Assembly (NCBI RefSeq): GCF_030407165.1
Contig: NZ_CP129111.1
Span: 868,001 to 932,000 of the forward strand
Direction of reading: 5' to 3'
Length of the DNA stretch: 64,000 nucleotides
DNA from: Fontisubflavum oceani
Lineage (GTDB): Bacteria; Pseudomonadota; Alphaproteobacteria; Rhodobacterales; Rhodobacteraceae
The notes under the pieces were generated by a model. That model saw only the letters and a list, made by a program, of their open reading frames with translations, made no database searches and was not told the DNA's origin. Within the stretch, counting starts at the first letter, position 1, and each line of letters begins with the position of its first letter. Position numbers and translations under genes: made by a program. Positions 33,622 through 43,214 of this stretch are shown here, piece after piece.

Positions 33622-34658
33622 AGCTTTTGGTCACCGGTGGCGCAGGGTTCATTGGCTCCGCCGTGGTGCGACTCGCAATCGCACGAGGGCATGCCGTCGT
33701 GAATGTTGATGTGCTGACCTATGCCGCCTGTTTGGAGAATGTCGCCTCGGTTGCGGATGATCCAAACTACAGCTTCGAGAAGGCCGATATCTGTGACGCA
33801 TCCGAGATGGACCGGATTTTGGCCCAACACCGCCCCGATGCCATCATGCATCTGGCCGCGGAATCGCATGTGGACCGGTCAATTGACGGGCCTCTGGCCT
33901 TTATGGAGACGAATCTACGCGGCACAGCGACCTTGCTGGAGGCGGCGCGGCGCTATTGGGAAGCTGCCGGAAAACCAGCGCAGTTTCGCTTTCACCAAAT
34001 CTCAACGGACGAGGTGTTCGGCAGTTTGGGGCCGGAGGGACAGTTTTCCGAAGACAGCCCCTATGCCCCCAACAGCCCTTATGCTGCGTCCAAGGCTGGC
34101 GCCGATCACTTGGTGCGCGCTTGGCATGAGACCTATGGCTTGCCAGTGGTTTTGAGCAATTGCTCGAACAATTACGGACCATTCCATTTCCCTGAGAAGC
34201 TGATCCCCGTCGTGATCTTGAAAGCGCTCGCGGGTGAGGACATTCCTGTCTACGGAACAGGGTCTAATGTGCGGGATTGGCTCTATGTGGAGGATCACGC
34301 AGACGCCCTTCTGACGGTCCTGCAGACCGGTGAAACCGGGCGCAGCTACGCCATCGGCGGGGAGGCGGAAGCCCGCAATATTGACTTGGTAAAGAGCCTC
34401 TGCGCCATCCTGGATCGCAAACGACCCAAGAACCATGCCTATGCCGATCAAATCAGGTTCGTGGCCGATCGACCCGGCCATGATCAACGCTACGCCATCG
34501 ATCCATCCCGCATTCAGGAGGAACTGGGCTGGCGTCCCTCAGTCACTTTGGAAGAAGGGCTCGAGCGCACGGTTGATTGGTATCTCGACAATGAAGCCTG
34601 GTGGCGGGCGCTCTTGGCCCGAGAGGGCGTGGGGAACCGCTTAGGGCTTCTGTCATGA
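33618..34658 (+). CDS. rfbB: dTDP-glucose 4,6-dehydratase
   Basis: RmlB, extended SDR. NAD loop GGAGFIGSAVV (about 8-18), substrate-binding HLAAESHVDRSIDGP (about 81-95), catalytic STDEVFG and YAASKAGADHLVRAW (Tyr-x3-Lys), and NNYGPFHFPEKLIP. 346 aa. ATG overlaps the rfbC stop (ATGA), with GGAGG ten bases upstream. Confidence 0.96.
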   Translation: MKLLVTGGAGFIGSAVVRLAIARGHAVVNVDVLTYAACLENVASVADDPNYSFEKADICDASEMDRILAQHRPDAIMHLAAESHVDRSIDGPLAFMETNLRGTATLLEAARRYWEAAGKPAQFRFHQISTDEVFGSLGPEGQFSEDSPYAPNSPYAASKAGADHLVRAWHETYGLPVVLSNCSNNYGPFHFPEKLIPVVILKALAGEDIPVYGTGSNVRDWLYVEDHADALLTVLQTGETGRSYAIGGEAEARNIDLVKSLCAILDRKRPKNHAYADQIRFVADRPGHDQRYAIDPSRIQEELGWRPSVTLEEGLERTVDWYLDNEAWWRALLAREGVGNRLGLLS

Positions 34659-35503
34659 CGATCCTGGCATTTGGCGCGGCCGGGCAGGTCGGACGTGTCT
34701 TGGCGCAGACGCCAGAGGTCACAGCGCTCACCAGGGCCGAGGCGGATTTGTCTCAACCGGGGCAATGTGGTGAAGCCATCCGCAACCTGCGACCAAAATA
34801 TGTGATCAACGCGGCCGCATATACCAATGTCGATGGCGCCGAAAGCGCCGAGGAGCTCGCCTTTCGGATCAATGCCGACGCCCCGGCGGAGATGGCACAG
34901 ACATGCGCTGATCTTGATGTTCCCCTGGTCCATATCTCCACCGATTACGTTTTTGACGGTAGCGGCACGATGGCTCGCACACCGGATGCACCCACTGCGC
35001 CGCTGAATGCTTATGGGCGGAGCAAACTGGCAGGCGAGGCCGGTGTTCGCGCCGCTGGCGGCCCTCATGCGATCTTGCGAACGTCCTGGGTGTTTGACGG
35101 TCAGGGGAAGAACTTCATGACCACAATGCTCCGCCTCGGCACGAGTCGCGACCACTTGACCATTGTGGCGGATCAGATCGGCGGCCCGACCCCGGCGGAC
35201 GCGTTGGCCGCGGCCTGTTTAGCGACCGGTCGACATCTGATGGCAGACCCGGGTGCAACAGGCGTGTATCACTATGCGGGCCAGCCAGATGTCAGTTGGG
35301 CCGATTTCGCACGGGCGATCTTTGAGGTTTCGGGCCTGTCGTGCACGGTCGAAGATATTCCAACATCCAACTATCCAACACCGGCCGCGCGCCCCCTGAA
35401 CTCACGGCTAGACTGTCAAAGCTTTGAAACCGTGTTTGGCTTGCAACGGCCCGATTGGCGGGCAAACTTGGCGGTATACCTGTCCAAATGTGAAGGCCCC
35501 TGA
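34655..35503 (+). CDS. rfbD: dTDP-4-dehydrorhamnose reductase
   Basis: RmlD, last step to dTDP-L-rhamnose. FGAAGQVGRVL nucleotide loop, NAAAYTNVDGAES, STDYVFDG and the catalytic YGRSKLAGE (Tyr-x3-Lys). 282 aa. Start overlaps the rfbB stop, and rfbA follows one base after its stop. Confidence 0.95.
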   Translation: MTILAFGAAGQVGRVLAQTPEVTALTRAEADLSQPGQCGEAIRNLRPKYVINAAAYTNVDGAESAEELAFRINADAPAEMAQTCADLDVPLVHISTDYVFDGSGTMARTPDAPTAPLNAYGRSKLAGEAGVRAAGGPHAILRTSWVFDGQGKNFMTTMLRLGTSRDHLTIVADQIGGPTPADALAAACLATGRHLMADPGATGVYHYAGQPDVSWADFARAIFEVSGLSCTVEDIPTSNYPTPAARPLNSRLDCQSFETVFGLQRPDWRANLAVYLSKCEGP

Positions 35504-35504
35504 C

Positions 35505-36380
35505 ATGACGACGCGCAAAGGCATCATCCTGGCTGGTGGCTCGGGCACCCGGCTTTACCCTGTTACGATGGGCCTCTCGAAGCAGTTGGTGCCGGTTTAT
35601 GACAAACCAATGATCTATTATCCGCTCAGCGTCTTGATGCTGGCCGGGATCCGCGAGATTGCCGTTATCACGACGCCGCATGACCAGGCCCAGTTTCAAG
35701 CTGTCTTGGGGGATGGAACGCAATGGGGCGTCGCGCTCACTTATATCACACAACCCGCGCCCGAGGGTCTGGCGCAAGCCTATCTCCTGGCTGAGACCTT
35801 TCTCGACGGTCATCCATCCGCGATGATCTTGGGGGACAACCTGTTCTTCGGGCACGGCCTGCCTGGTTTGATGGCTGCAGCGCCCGAAACTGGCGGTACG
35901 GTCTTCGGGTATCACGTGGCTGACCCAGAACGGTATGGCGTTGTCAGTTTCGATACCGCCGGGCGGGTCGAAGCCATTGTGGAGAAACCCGCCAAACCCG
36001 CATCCAATTACGCCGTCACAGGGCTCTATTTCCTCGATGGATCAGCCTCCACCAGGGCGAAGTCCGTGACCCCGTCGGCACGCGGCGAACTAGAAATTGC
36101 CGACCTGTTGCAAAGCTACCTAACCGAAGAAGCGTTGAATGTGCAGTTGATGGGGCGAGGCTATGCTTGGCTCGACACCGGAACCCATGACAGCCTGCTT
36201 GAGGCGGGGAATTTCGTGCGCACATTGGAAACCCGACAAGGGCTGCAGGTCGGCTGTCCGGAAGAAGTTGCGTTCGCGGCAGGTTGGATCAGCGCCAATG
36301 AACTCGCGGCACGGGCCGCCTTGTTCGGCAAGAATGGATATGGCGCGTATCTGTCGGACCTTCTCAAAGGCAATCGCTAG
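35505..36380 (+). CDS. rfbA: glucose-1-phosphate thymidylyltransferase
   Basis: RmlA, first and feedback-regulated step: dTTP plus glucose-1-phosphate to dTDP-glucose. LAGGSGTRLYPVT nucleotide motif (about 10-22), SKQLVPVYDKPMIYYPLSVLM, GDNLFFGHGL and VEKPAKP. 291 aa. The order rfbC-B-D-A is complete, so the full dTDP-rhamnose pathway is encoded. Confidence 0.96.
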   Translation: MTTRKGIILAGGSGTRLYPVTMGLSKQLVPVYDKPMIYYPLSVLMLAGIREIAVITTPHDQAQFQAVLGDGTQWGVALTYITQPAPEGLAQAYLLAETFLDGHPSAMILGDNLFFGHGLPGLMAAAPETGGTVFGYHVADPERYGVVSFDTAGRVEAIVEKPAKPASNYAVTGLYFLDGSASTRAKSVTPSARGELEIADLLQSYLTEEALNVQLMGRGYAWLDTGTHDSLLEAGNFVRTLETRQGLQVGCPEEVAFAAGWISANELAARAALFGKNGYGAYLSDLLKGNR

Positions 36381-36443
36381 CTGCTTGCCTGCCGCTCCAA
36401 TTATATGAAAGCTGGTCAGAGCTTTAGAAAGTGCGGCGCGGCT

Positions 36444-37694
36444 ATGAAGATCCTTTTTGTGCACCAGAATTTCCCTGGCCAATATCGACAATTGATTGAT
36501 TGGCTGATTGCCCAAGGTGGCCATGAGATGGTCGCGTTAACCCAAAGCAAAACGCCGCCAAACATCCCTGGCATCAAGATATTCGGATATCGCCCGCATC
36601 ATCGCCCGAAAGACGATGCCTACGCACTGTCCAAGTATTGGGAGGAGTGCTGTGGCTCGGGCTTTGGCGTTGTACGCGCGTGCAAAAGGCTTGAAGAGCA
36701 AGGGTTTGTGCCTGATCTCGTCCTCGGTCATGTGGGATGGGGTGAACTGACCTTCATGAAACAAATCTGGCCGAGCGTTCCGGTTCTGGGTTTTTTCGAG
36801 TATTTCTACCTCGCCCAGGGCGGCTCTGTCGGGTTCGATCCTGAGTTCCCGGCTTCCGAACACACGCCATTCATTATGCATGCCCGCAATGCCGTCAACT
36901 TCGCGAATATCGAAACCGTCGATCTTGGTCATGCACCGACCCAATGGCAACTCAACACCTTCCCGGAGAGCTTCCACTCAAAGATTTATTGCTGCCATGA
37001 CGGCATTCGGGCCGATCTTCTGAAACCCAATCACGCGGCCAAAGTCCCTCTGGGTCGACTGGGCCGCGATGTGACCCGGGAGGATGAGATTTTCACCTAT
37101 ATGGCCCGAAACATGGAACCCACGCGCGGCTTTCATGTGTTCATGCGGGCGCTGCCCGACATCTTGGCCGCGCGGCCCAAAGCTCGGGCGCTGATCATCG
37201 GCGGCAGCGAGACATCCTATGGCAAGAAAAGCGATGCCGACGGAGGGTATCGCGCCGAAATGGAACGGGAGGTGGGAGATCGGCTCGACTGGGATCGCGT
37301 CCATTTTCTAGGCCGCGTGCCTTATGCGGATTTCCAGAAGATCATCCAGATCAGCCGTTGCCATATCTATCTGACGGTGCCGTTTGTCCTGTCTTGGTCC
37401 CTTCTGGAAAGCATGGCCATGGAAGCAACCATTGTCGCCTCAGACACCGCGCCGGTCCGTGAAGTTGTGACACATGGCGAGACGGGGCTTCTCGCCGATT
37501 TTTTCGATCCCAAGGCATTGGCCAATCAAGTTGCCGAAGTGTTGGCCAGTCCGGCGGACTACGCGGGGTTGGGCCCGGCCGCACGACGCCATGTATTGGA
37601 AAACTACGATTTCCTGAGCCACACGCTGCCGATTCATCTTGAGAAAATGAACAGCCTTGTTCCCAAAGCCGCCCAGATTCCGATGCCGGTCTGA
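36444..37694 (+). CDS. glycosyltransferase, GT4-like
   Basis: GT-B glycosyltransferase. N-terminal KILFVHQNFPGQYRQLIDWL is a recognised opening of a polysaccharide-biosynthesis GT4 group. The donor-binding half has ARNMEPTRGFHVFMRALPDI, LIIGGSE, FLGRVPYADF, and a SWSLLESMAMEATIVAS loop with the conserved Glu. 416 aa; ATG 36444 begins the conserved part, and an earlier ATG at 36405 adds unconserved residues. Donor and acceptor unknown; with the rhamnose operon upstream, a rhamnosyl or hexosyl transfer in surface glycan is plausible. Confidence 0.85.
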   Translation: MKILFVHQNFPGQYRQLIDWLIAQGGHEMVALTQSKTPPNIPGIKIFGYRPHHRPKDDAYALSKYWEECCGSGFGVVRACKRLEEQGFVPDLVLGHVGWGELTFMKQIWPSVPVLGFFEYFYLAQGGSVGFDPEFPASEHTPFIMHARNAVNFANIETVDLGHAPTQWQLNTFPESFHSKIYCCHDGIRADLLKPNHAAKVPLGRLGRDVTREDEIFTYMARNMEPTRGFHVFMRALPDILAARPKARALIIGGSETSYGKKSDADGGYRAEMEREVGDRLDWDRVHFLGRVPYADFQKIIQISRCHIYLTVPFVLSWSLLESMAMEATIVASDTAPVREVVTHGETGLLADFFDPKALANQVAEVLASPADYAGLGPAARRHVLENYDFLSHTLPIHLEKMNSLVPKAAQIPMPV

Positions 37695-38002
37695 ACGGCT
37701 CTGTCCCCTATGCCGCCGCCTAATGCCTAATCTCCCGCAGGTGTGTCTTTGTTCTTTCGCGGATGTTTGACGCCGTCCGGCGCCCGCTAGGCAACAGTTT
37801 AGGCGCAGCACAAATCACGGTCAGCGGGCTACGCGGCTGGATCTGATTTACCAGGGTTCCGGAGAGATCTGCGATGACCGGATTTGGACTCTGGGCAGGT
37901 CAACGACGTGTTTTGGCACGACTTTACTCGGACACCATGTGTCGTTTGACCTCTATCGGGATTCGTGAGAGCACTCGGCCAACAAGACGTGAGGCTCTTA
38001 AA
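37695..38002. other. 308-base gap between glycosyltransferase and galE genes
   Basis: The galE frame stays open back to 37874, but those codons have no epimerase resemblance. The GTGAGG before ATG 38003 supports a start there. I see only a short GCCG-TC-CGGC inverted repeat near 37772 and no convincing promoter, terminator or RNA. Confidence 0.4.
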
Positions 38003-39022
38003 ATGGCGGGCAAAATCCTCCTCGCAGGCGGCGCAGGATATATTGGCTCTCACACCTATCTCGCGCTGGTCGCAGCGGGGTTTGAGGTGATTATCTTTGA
38101 CAACTTCGTCAATTCGCACCCGAGTGTGACGGAGCGGTTGGCAGAGATCAGCGGCGCGCCGGTCACATGTGTCACCGGGGATGTTCGCGATTCCGCCGCG
38201 CTGGATCGGCTCTTTGCCGAACACGATATCGCGGCGGTCGTTCATTTTGCGGCGTTAAAGTCAGTCGCCGACAGCGTCAAAGACCCGCTTGGGTATTTAG
38301 ATAACAATCTCGGTGGTTTGGTGACGTTGCTCGCCGCGATGGACCGGGCCCGTTGCCGCAATCTCGTCTTCTCCTCCTCAGCCACAGTTTACGGCATCCC
38401 CGACGAGACGCCGACGCCCGAAACGGCCGAGCGTCGCGCGATGAACCCCTATGGCAGAAGCAAAATAATGTGCGAGGAAGTCCTCGAAGAGCTCGCGACC
38501 GCCGATCCTGGCTGGGCCTTCGGCATTCTGCGGTACTTTAACCCGGCGGGCGCACATCCCTCTGGCCTGATTGGAGAAGATCCGAAGGATGTGCCCAACA
38601 ATTTGATGCCTTTCGTCGCCAAAGTTGCTATCGGCGAAATCGCGCAAATCAAAGTCTTTGGAAATGACTATCCCACGCCCGATGGCACCGGGGTTCGGGA
38701 CTACATCCATGTGGAAGATTTGGCGCGCGGTCATCTCTTGTCGTTGCAGTCGCTTCTGTCGACCGGGCAGGGGCATGTGGTTAATCTTGGAACCGGTAAG
38801 GGGCAGTCTGTCTTAGACGTCATCAACGCCTATAGCGCGGCCTGCGGGCAAGACTTGCCCTTTGTTTTCGAAGCGCGGCGGCCCGGCGATGTCCCAATCT
38901 ATTGCGCACAAACCGATCTCGCGAAATCCGTTCTTGGGTTTGAGACGGAGAAGAGCTTGGCCGATATGTGTGAAAGCAGTTGGCACTGGGTGACGTCGCA
39001 GGCGCATCTGAAACGACCCTAG
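38003..39022 (+). CDS. galE: UDP-glucose 4-epimerase
   Basis: Interconverts UDP-glucose and UDP-galactose with bound NAD. LAGGAGYIGSHTYLALV loop at the N-terminus, HFAALKSVADSVKDPL, SSSATVYG, catalytic YGRSKIMCEEVL (Tyr-x3-Lys), LRYFNPAGAHPSGLIGEDP, and DGTGVRDYIHVEDLA. 339 aa. Start chosen from the GTGAGG about eight bases upstream and family alignment. Confidence 0.95.
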   Translation: MAGKILLAGGAGYIGSHTYLALVAAGFEVIIFDNFVNSHPSVTERLAEISGAPVTCVTGDVRDSAALDRLFAEHDIAAVVHFAALKSVADSVKDPLGYLDNNLGGLVTLLAAMDRARCRNLVFSSSATVYGIPDETPTPETAERRAMNPYGRSKIMCEEVLEELATADPGWAFGILRYFNPAGAHPSGLIGEDPKDVPNNLMPFVAKVAIGEIAQIKVFGNDYPTPDGTGVRDYIHVEDLARGHLLSLQSLLSTGQGHVVNLGTGKGQSVLDVINAYSAACGQDLPFVFEARRPGDVPIYCAQTDLAKSVLGFETEKSLADMCESSWHWVTSQAHLKRP

Positions 39023-39107
39023 CCCGCTACCGCAAGAAGAGGTTGCGCCGACAAGCGCCACATCCATCGCGATACACCACCTTTGACGCTCCATGTCGGT
39101 TGTAGGC

Positions 39108-39136
39108 TTGGCCACGGTCGAAGCGATTGTTATGGC
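39108..39136 (+). promoter_or_regulatory. candidate promoter before the UDP-glucuronate epimerase-like gene
   Basis: TTGGCC (39108-39113) and TATGGC (39131-39136), 17 bases apart, 30 bases before the ATG at 39166. Pattern only. Confidence 0.3.
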
Positions 39137-39165
39137 TGCGATGATCGGCCCCATAAGGAAACGCT

Positions 39166-40194
39166 ATGGCCCAAACCCTGCCCCGAACAGCGCTCGTGAC
39201 TGGTTCCGCTGGTTTTATCGGGTTTCATGTGTGCAAGCAGCTCCTCGCAGATGGTTGGCGGGTTGTCGGCATCGACGCTTTGACCGACTACTACGATGTC
39301 GCTTTGAAGACCCGCCGCCATGCGATGCTTCTCCAAAATCAGAGGTTTCAAGCCGTCACCGAGCGGATCGAGGCCGAAGATTTGCTCCAGTCCCTTTTTG
39401 AAGAGCATCGTCCGGATGCGGTCATCCACCTGGCCGCGCAGGCCGGGGTGCGCTATTCCATCGACAATCCGGAAAGCTATGTGCAAGCCAATCTGATCGG
39501 GACATTCCGATTGCTGGAAGCTGCCCGCGCCTACCCGCCTGCCCATATGCTGCTGGCCTCGACCTCCTCGGTCTATGGTGCCAATACGGTCATGCCTTAT
39601 GCCGAAACGGCAAAGGCCGACACGCAAATGTCGTTCTACGCGGCGACGAAGAAGGCCAATGAATCGATGGCGCATTCCTATGCCCATCTTTACGATCTAC
39701 CGACAACCATGTTCCGTTTCTTCACGGTTTATGGCCCCTGGGGTCGCCCGGATATGGCCCTGTTCAAATTCACCAAGGCGATCCTCGAAAATACACCGAT
39801 CGATATCTACAACCATGGCGATATGGCGCGCGACTTCACCTATGTGGACGATCTGGTCGATGGCATCATCCGGTTGATCGACACCGTGCCCGTCCGACCC
39901 AAAACCGCCGACGATATCCCAGAAGGCGATAGCCTCTCGCCCGTCGCGCCCTGGCGTATCGTCAATATCGGTAACTCCGAGCCGGTCCAGCTGCTCGATT
40001 TCATCGCGGCCATCGAAACCGCGATCGGCAAACCCGCGATCCGCAACATGATGGAGATGCAGCCCGGCGATGTGCCGGCGACCTGGGCGGATGCAGATCT
40101 GCTGCAGCGGTTGACCGGCTACACACCGAAAACCAAGGTTGCAGACGGCGTTGCAGAATTCGTCGCTTGGTATCGGGATTTCTACCAGGTCTGA
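39166..40194 (+). CDS. NAD-dependent epimerase, UDP-glucuronate 4-epimerase type
   Basis: Extended SDR probably converting UDP-glucuronate to UDP-galacturonate. VTGSAGFIGFHVCKQLLADG, GIDALTDYYDVALKTRR, HLAAQAGVRYSIDNPESYV, STSSVYG, FYAATKKANE (Tyr-x3-Lys), RFFTVYGPWGRPDMALFKFT and MARDFTYVDDLVDGI are all hallmarks of this class. 342 aa. AAGGAAA lies before the ATG. Next to UDP-glucose dehydrogenase, whose product is its substrate. Confidence 0.92.
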   Translation: MAQTLPRTALVTGSAGFIGFHVCKQLLADGWRVVGIDALTDYYDVALKTRRHAMLLQNQRFQAVTERIEAEDLLQSLFEEHRPDAVIHLAAQAGVRYSIDNPESYVQANLIGTFRLLEAARAYPPAHMLLASTSSVYGANTVMPYAETAKADTQMSFYAATKKANESMAHSYAHLYDLPTTMFRFFTVYGPWGRPDMALFKFTKAILENTPIDIYNHGDMARDFTYVDDLVDGIIRLIDTVPVRPKTADDIPEGDSLSPVAPWRIVNIGNSEPVQLLDFIAAIETAIGKPAIRNMMEMQPGDVPATWADADLLQRLTGYTPKTKVADGVAEFVAWYRDFYQV

Positions 40195-40275
40195 CGCCTC
40201 GCCTTAAGAAATCGCAGATGATAGAGTTTCTAAAACCACGGCCCGCAAAGGGCATGACGAAAGGGCAGTGAGCAG

Positions 40276-41583
40276 ATGCGTATTGCGATGATCGGTACCG
40301 GCTATGTCGGCCTCGTCTCCGGTGTGTGTTTTTCCGATTTCGGGCACGACGTGATCTGCGTCGACAAAGACCCGCGAAAGATTGAGATGTTGGAGGCCGG
40401 TGAAGTCCCGATCTATGAGCCCGGGCTCGATACGCTGATGGCCAAAAACGTCGAGGCCGGGCGGTTGTCTTTCACCACCGATCTGGCGGCGGCAGTTGAT
40501 GGCGCAGAAGCCGTGTTTATTGCGGTCGGCACGCCGACACGTCGCGGCGATGGCCATGCCGATCTGACCTATGTGATGGCCGCGGCCGAAGAAGTGGCCC
40601 AAGCACTGACCGGCTATGCCGTGATCGTCACCAAATCCACCGTGCCTGTCGGCACCAATCGCCGGGTCAAGCAAACCGTGGCCAAGGCCAACCCGGCGGC
40701 TGAATTCGACGTCGCCTCGAACCCGGAATTCCTGCGCGAAGGGGCCGCAATTGACGATTTCATGCGGCCAGATCGGGTCGTGGTCGGCGTTCAGACCGAA
40801 CGGGCGGGCGAGGTGATGGCTGAGATTTACCGGCCCCTCTTCCTGCGCGAGTTCCCGATCCTCACCACCGATCTGGAAAGCGCCGAGATGATCAAATACG
40901 CCGCCAATGCGTTTCTGGCGACCAAGATCACCTTCATCAACGAGATCGCAGCACTCTGTGAGCGCGTCGGCGCGGATGTGAAAGAGGTTTCCAAGGGCAT
41001 GGGTCTCGACGGGCGGATCGGCAACAAATTCCTCCACGCCGGGCCGGGCTATGGCGGCTCTTGCTTCCCGAAAGACACCTCGGCGCTGGCCCGGATTGGG
41101 CAGGAGCACGCCGTGCCCCAGCACATCGTCGAAACCGTGATCCGGGTGAATGACGAGGTGAAGCACCGGATGATCGAGAAGCTCCGCGACCTCTGCGACG
41201 ACTCATTCAATGGCAAAACCATCGCGGTTCTGGGTGTGACCTTCAAACCCAACACTGATGACATGCGCGATGCCCCCTCGCTCAGCATAGTGCCGGCGCT
41301 GGTCGGCGGCGGCGCAAAGGTTCGCGTTGTTGACCCGCAAGGCAAACGCGAAGGCGAGAGGCTTCTGCCCGGGGTTCACTGGCTGGATGACCCTTACAAA
41401 GCCGCCAACAACGCTGACCTTGTTGTCATCCTGACCGAATGGAACGAGTTCCGCGCGCTGGATCTCAAGAAAATGGCTAAGAAAATGACCACGCCGCGCA
41501 TGGCCGATCTGCGGAACATCTATTCCCCGAAAGACGTCAAACGCGCCGGTTTTGAAGCCTATGCAGCCGTAGGGCGTGGCTAG
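40276..41583 (+). CDS. ugd: UDP-glucose 6-dehydrogenase
   Basis: Oxidises UDP-glucose to UDP-glucuronate in two NAD-dependent steps. MIGTGYVGLVSGVCFSDFGH at the N-terminus, NPEFLREGAAI near 150, and the catalytic GYGGSCFPKDTSAL (Cys near 260), followed by a C-terminal UDP-binding domain with VTFKPNTDDMRDAPSL. 435 aa. Its stop overlaps the kdsD stop convergently. It supplies the preceding epimerase. Confidence 0.95.
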   Translation: MRIAMIGTGYVGLVSGVCFSDFGHDVICVDKDPRKIEMLEAGEVPIYEPGLDTLMAKNVEAGRLSFTTDLAAAVDGAEAVFIAVGTPTRRGDGHADLTYVMAAAEEVAQALTGYAVIVTKSTVPVGTNRRVKQTVAKANPAAEFDVASNPEFLREGAAIDDFMRPDRVVVGVQTERAGEVMAEIYRPLFLREFPILTTDLESAEMIKYAANAFLATKITFINEIAALCERVGADVKEVSKGMGLDGRIGNKFLHAGPGYGGSCFPKDTSALARIGQEHAVPQHIVETVIRVNDEVKHRMIEKLRDLCDDSFNGKTIAVLGVTFKPNTDDMRDAPSLSIVPALVGGGAKVRVVDPQGKREGERLLPGVHWLDDPYKAANNADLVVILTEWNEFRALDLKKMAKKMTTPRMADLRNIYSPKDVKRAGFEAYAAVGRG

Positions 41584-42545
41584 GCGATCCCGGCGCGCAG
41601 GCAGTCATGCAGGTGTAGCAGACCCACGGGGCGACCGCTGTCATCAACCACAAAGAGCGCGGTGATTTTGTGTTCTGACATGACGGCCATGGCTTCGGCG
41701 GCCAGCATGTCAGGACCGATGCTGCGCGGGCTGTTTGTGGCGACATCACCGGCTTTGCGCTCCATCAGCCCATCCATGTTGCGCCGCAAATCGCCGTCCG
41801 AGATCACGCCGACCAGCTTATGATCCTCCACCACACCCGCGATACCGAAGCTCTTCTCGCTCATCTCAATCAGCGTGTCGCCCATGGCGCTGCCTGGGTG
41901 CACAAGCGGCAACTCTTCCACCCCATGCATCAGTTGCGCCACCTTGCTCAACTGCGCACCAAGCTTGCCGCCAGGATGGAAGGTGCGGAAATGCTCAGGC
42001 AAAAACCCGCGCCGTTCCATGACCGAGACAGCCAGTGCGTCGCCCAATGCCAGGGTCAGCGTGGTCGAGGTGGTCGGCGCCATACCAATGATGCAGGCCT
42101 CTGATGCGGGCGGCAGCGTCAAACGCCAATCGGCGGCCTGCATGAGTGTGCTCTGGTTGTTGCGCGAAATGCCGATCATCGGGATCGAGAACCGCGCCAC
42201 ATGGGCCACGATATCCCCCAACTCCGCGGTTTCACCTGAATTGGAAATCAGAATGACCAAGTCACCGGGCATCACCATGCCCAGATCGCCGTGGCTGGCC
42301 TCCGCTGGATGCACAAACGCCGATGGTGTTCCAGTTGACGCCAGGGTCGAGCTGATCTTGCGCGCAATATGGCCCGATTTGCCGATGCCAGAGAGGATCA
42401 CGCGACCCTCAACCTCCAGAATGGCGGCCACTGCCGCCTCAAAATCGGCAGGCAGGTTCTCTGCCATGTCCACCACAGCTTGGCCTTCCAGGCGTAGGAC
42501 ACGGGCGGCGGTTTCGCGGATCATCTGATTGGCAGTCTTATCCAT
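41580..42545 (-). CDS. kdsD: arabinose-5-phosphate isomerase, KpsF/GutQ family
   Basis: Converts ribulose-5-phosphate to arabinose-5-phosphate, the first step to Kdo of lipopolysaccharide or capsule. SIS domain (about 35-170) with GKSGHIARKISSTLASTG and HGDLGMV, then two CBS domains (about 205-321) with ISDGDLRRNMD. 321 aa. Reverse to the sugar-nucleotide genes, but functionally linked. Confidence 0.93.
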   Translation of the reverse strand: MDKTANQMIRETAARVLRLEGQAVVDMAENLPADFEAAVAAILEVEGRVILSGIGKSGHIARKISSTLASTGTPSAFVHPAEASHGDLGMVMPGDLVILISNSGETAELGDIVAHVARFSIPMIGISRNNQSTLMQAADWRLTLPPASEACIIGMAPTTSTTLTLALGDALAVSVMERRGFLPEHFRTFHPGGKLGAQLSKVAQLMHGVEELPLVHPGSAMGDTLIEMSEKSFGIAGVVEDHKLVGVISDGDLRRNMDGLMERKAGDVATNSPRSIGPDMLAAEAMAVMSEHKITALFVVDDSGRPVGLLHLHDCLRAGIA

Positions 42546-42653
42546 AGCGATTCCTTAGCCGATGGTTTCGGCAAAGGACAGGCCCCGGGGTTTTCATCGT
42601 TTAGGAAGGCTGGCATAGCGAGACCCGAAGCCACCTCAACTGCAGGCTCCATC

Positions 42654-43100
42654 ATGAACCGCCGATTTGGCCGTAGCCCCGACCCCGCGCGCCGCTATAC
42701 GCCGCGTGCCGGCGTCTACGCAATTATCGCCAGCGGCGATGAGATTCTGGCCACGTTTCAAGAACGTCCACGGCCCGAGTTCCAACTCCCCGGCGGCGGT
42801 ATCGACCCTGGCGAAAGCGTCTTGGCGGCTTTGCATCGCGAAGTGATGGAAGAGACCGGCTATCGCATCCATGCGCCGCGTCGGTTGGGCATGTTCCACC
42901 GGTTCACCTATATGCCCGATTACGATCTTTGGGCACAAAAACAATGCCATATCTATTTCGCCAAGGTCGGTCGCCGTATCGCGCCGCCAACAGAAGCAGG
43001 ACACTGGCCGGTTTTTATGCCCTGGGCCGAGGCGGCGACTCAACTGGCTGTCTCGGGTGACCGTCACTTCGTGACCCAGATTATGGGGCAATTCGGCTAA
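42654..43100 (+). CDS. NUDIX hydrolase
   Basis: Standalone Nudix phosphohydrolase: box GGGIDPGESVLAALHREV with MEETGYRI at about 42-66 satisfies Gx5Ex7REUxEExGU. 148 aa. FQERPRPEFQLP before the box suggests a (deoxy)nucleotide or nucleotide-sugar substrate, not determinable. Divergent from kdsD by about 110 bases. Confidence 0.9.
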   Translation: MNRRFGRSPDPARRYTPRAGVYAIIASGDEILATFQERPRPEFQLPGGGIDPGESVLAALHREVMEETGYRIHAPRRLGMFHRFTYMPDYDLWAQKQCHIYFAKVGRRIAPPTEAGHWPVFMPWAEAATQLAVSGDRHFVTQIMGQFG

Positions 43101-43214
43101 GCAGGCCGTGCATCTCAACGGCAGGAAACGGCCTGAGCCCTCAGATGGCAAAGCCCGGGGCCGGACATGACTGATGCGTTGATCAAGACGGCTCAACGGC
43201 CATGATCTGTCCCA

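Noticed and set aside
36408..36425. AAAGCT/AGCTTT inverted repeat between rfbA and the glycosyltransferase
   Set aside because: Six-pair AT-rich stem without a T-tract; not convincing as terminator or operator.
40240..40260. Small GCCC/GGGC hairpin before ugd
   Set aside because: Four base pairs and no T-tract; too weak to call a terminator.
43101..43214. AGGCCGT/ACGGCCT inverted repeat between the NUDIX gene and ilvA
   Set aside because: Loop of 18 bases and no T-tract; I could not support a terminator.
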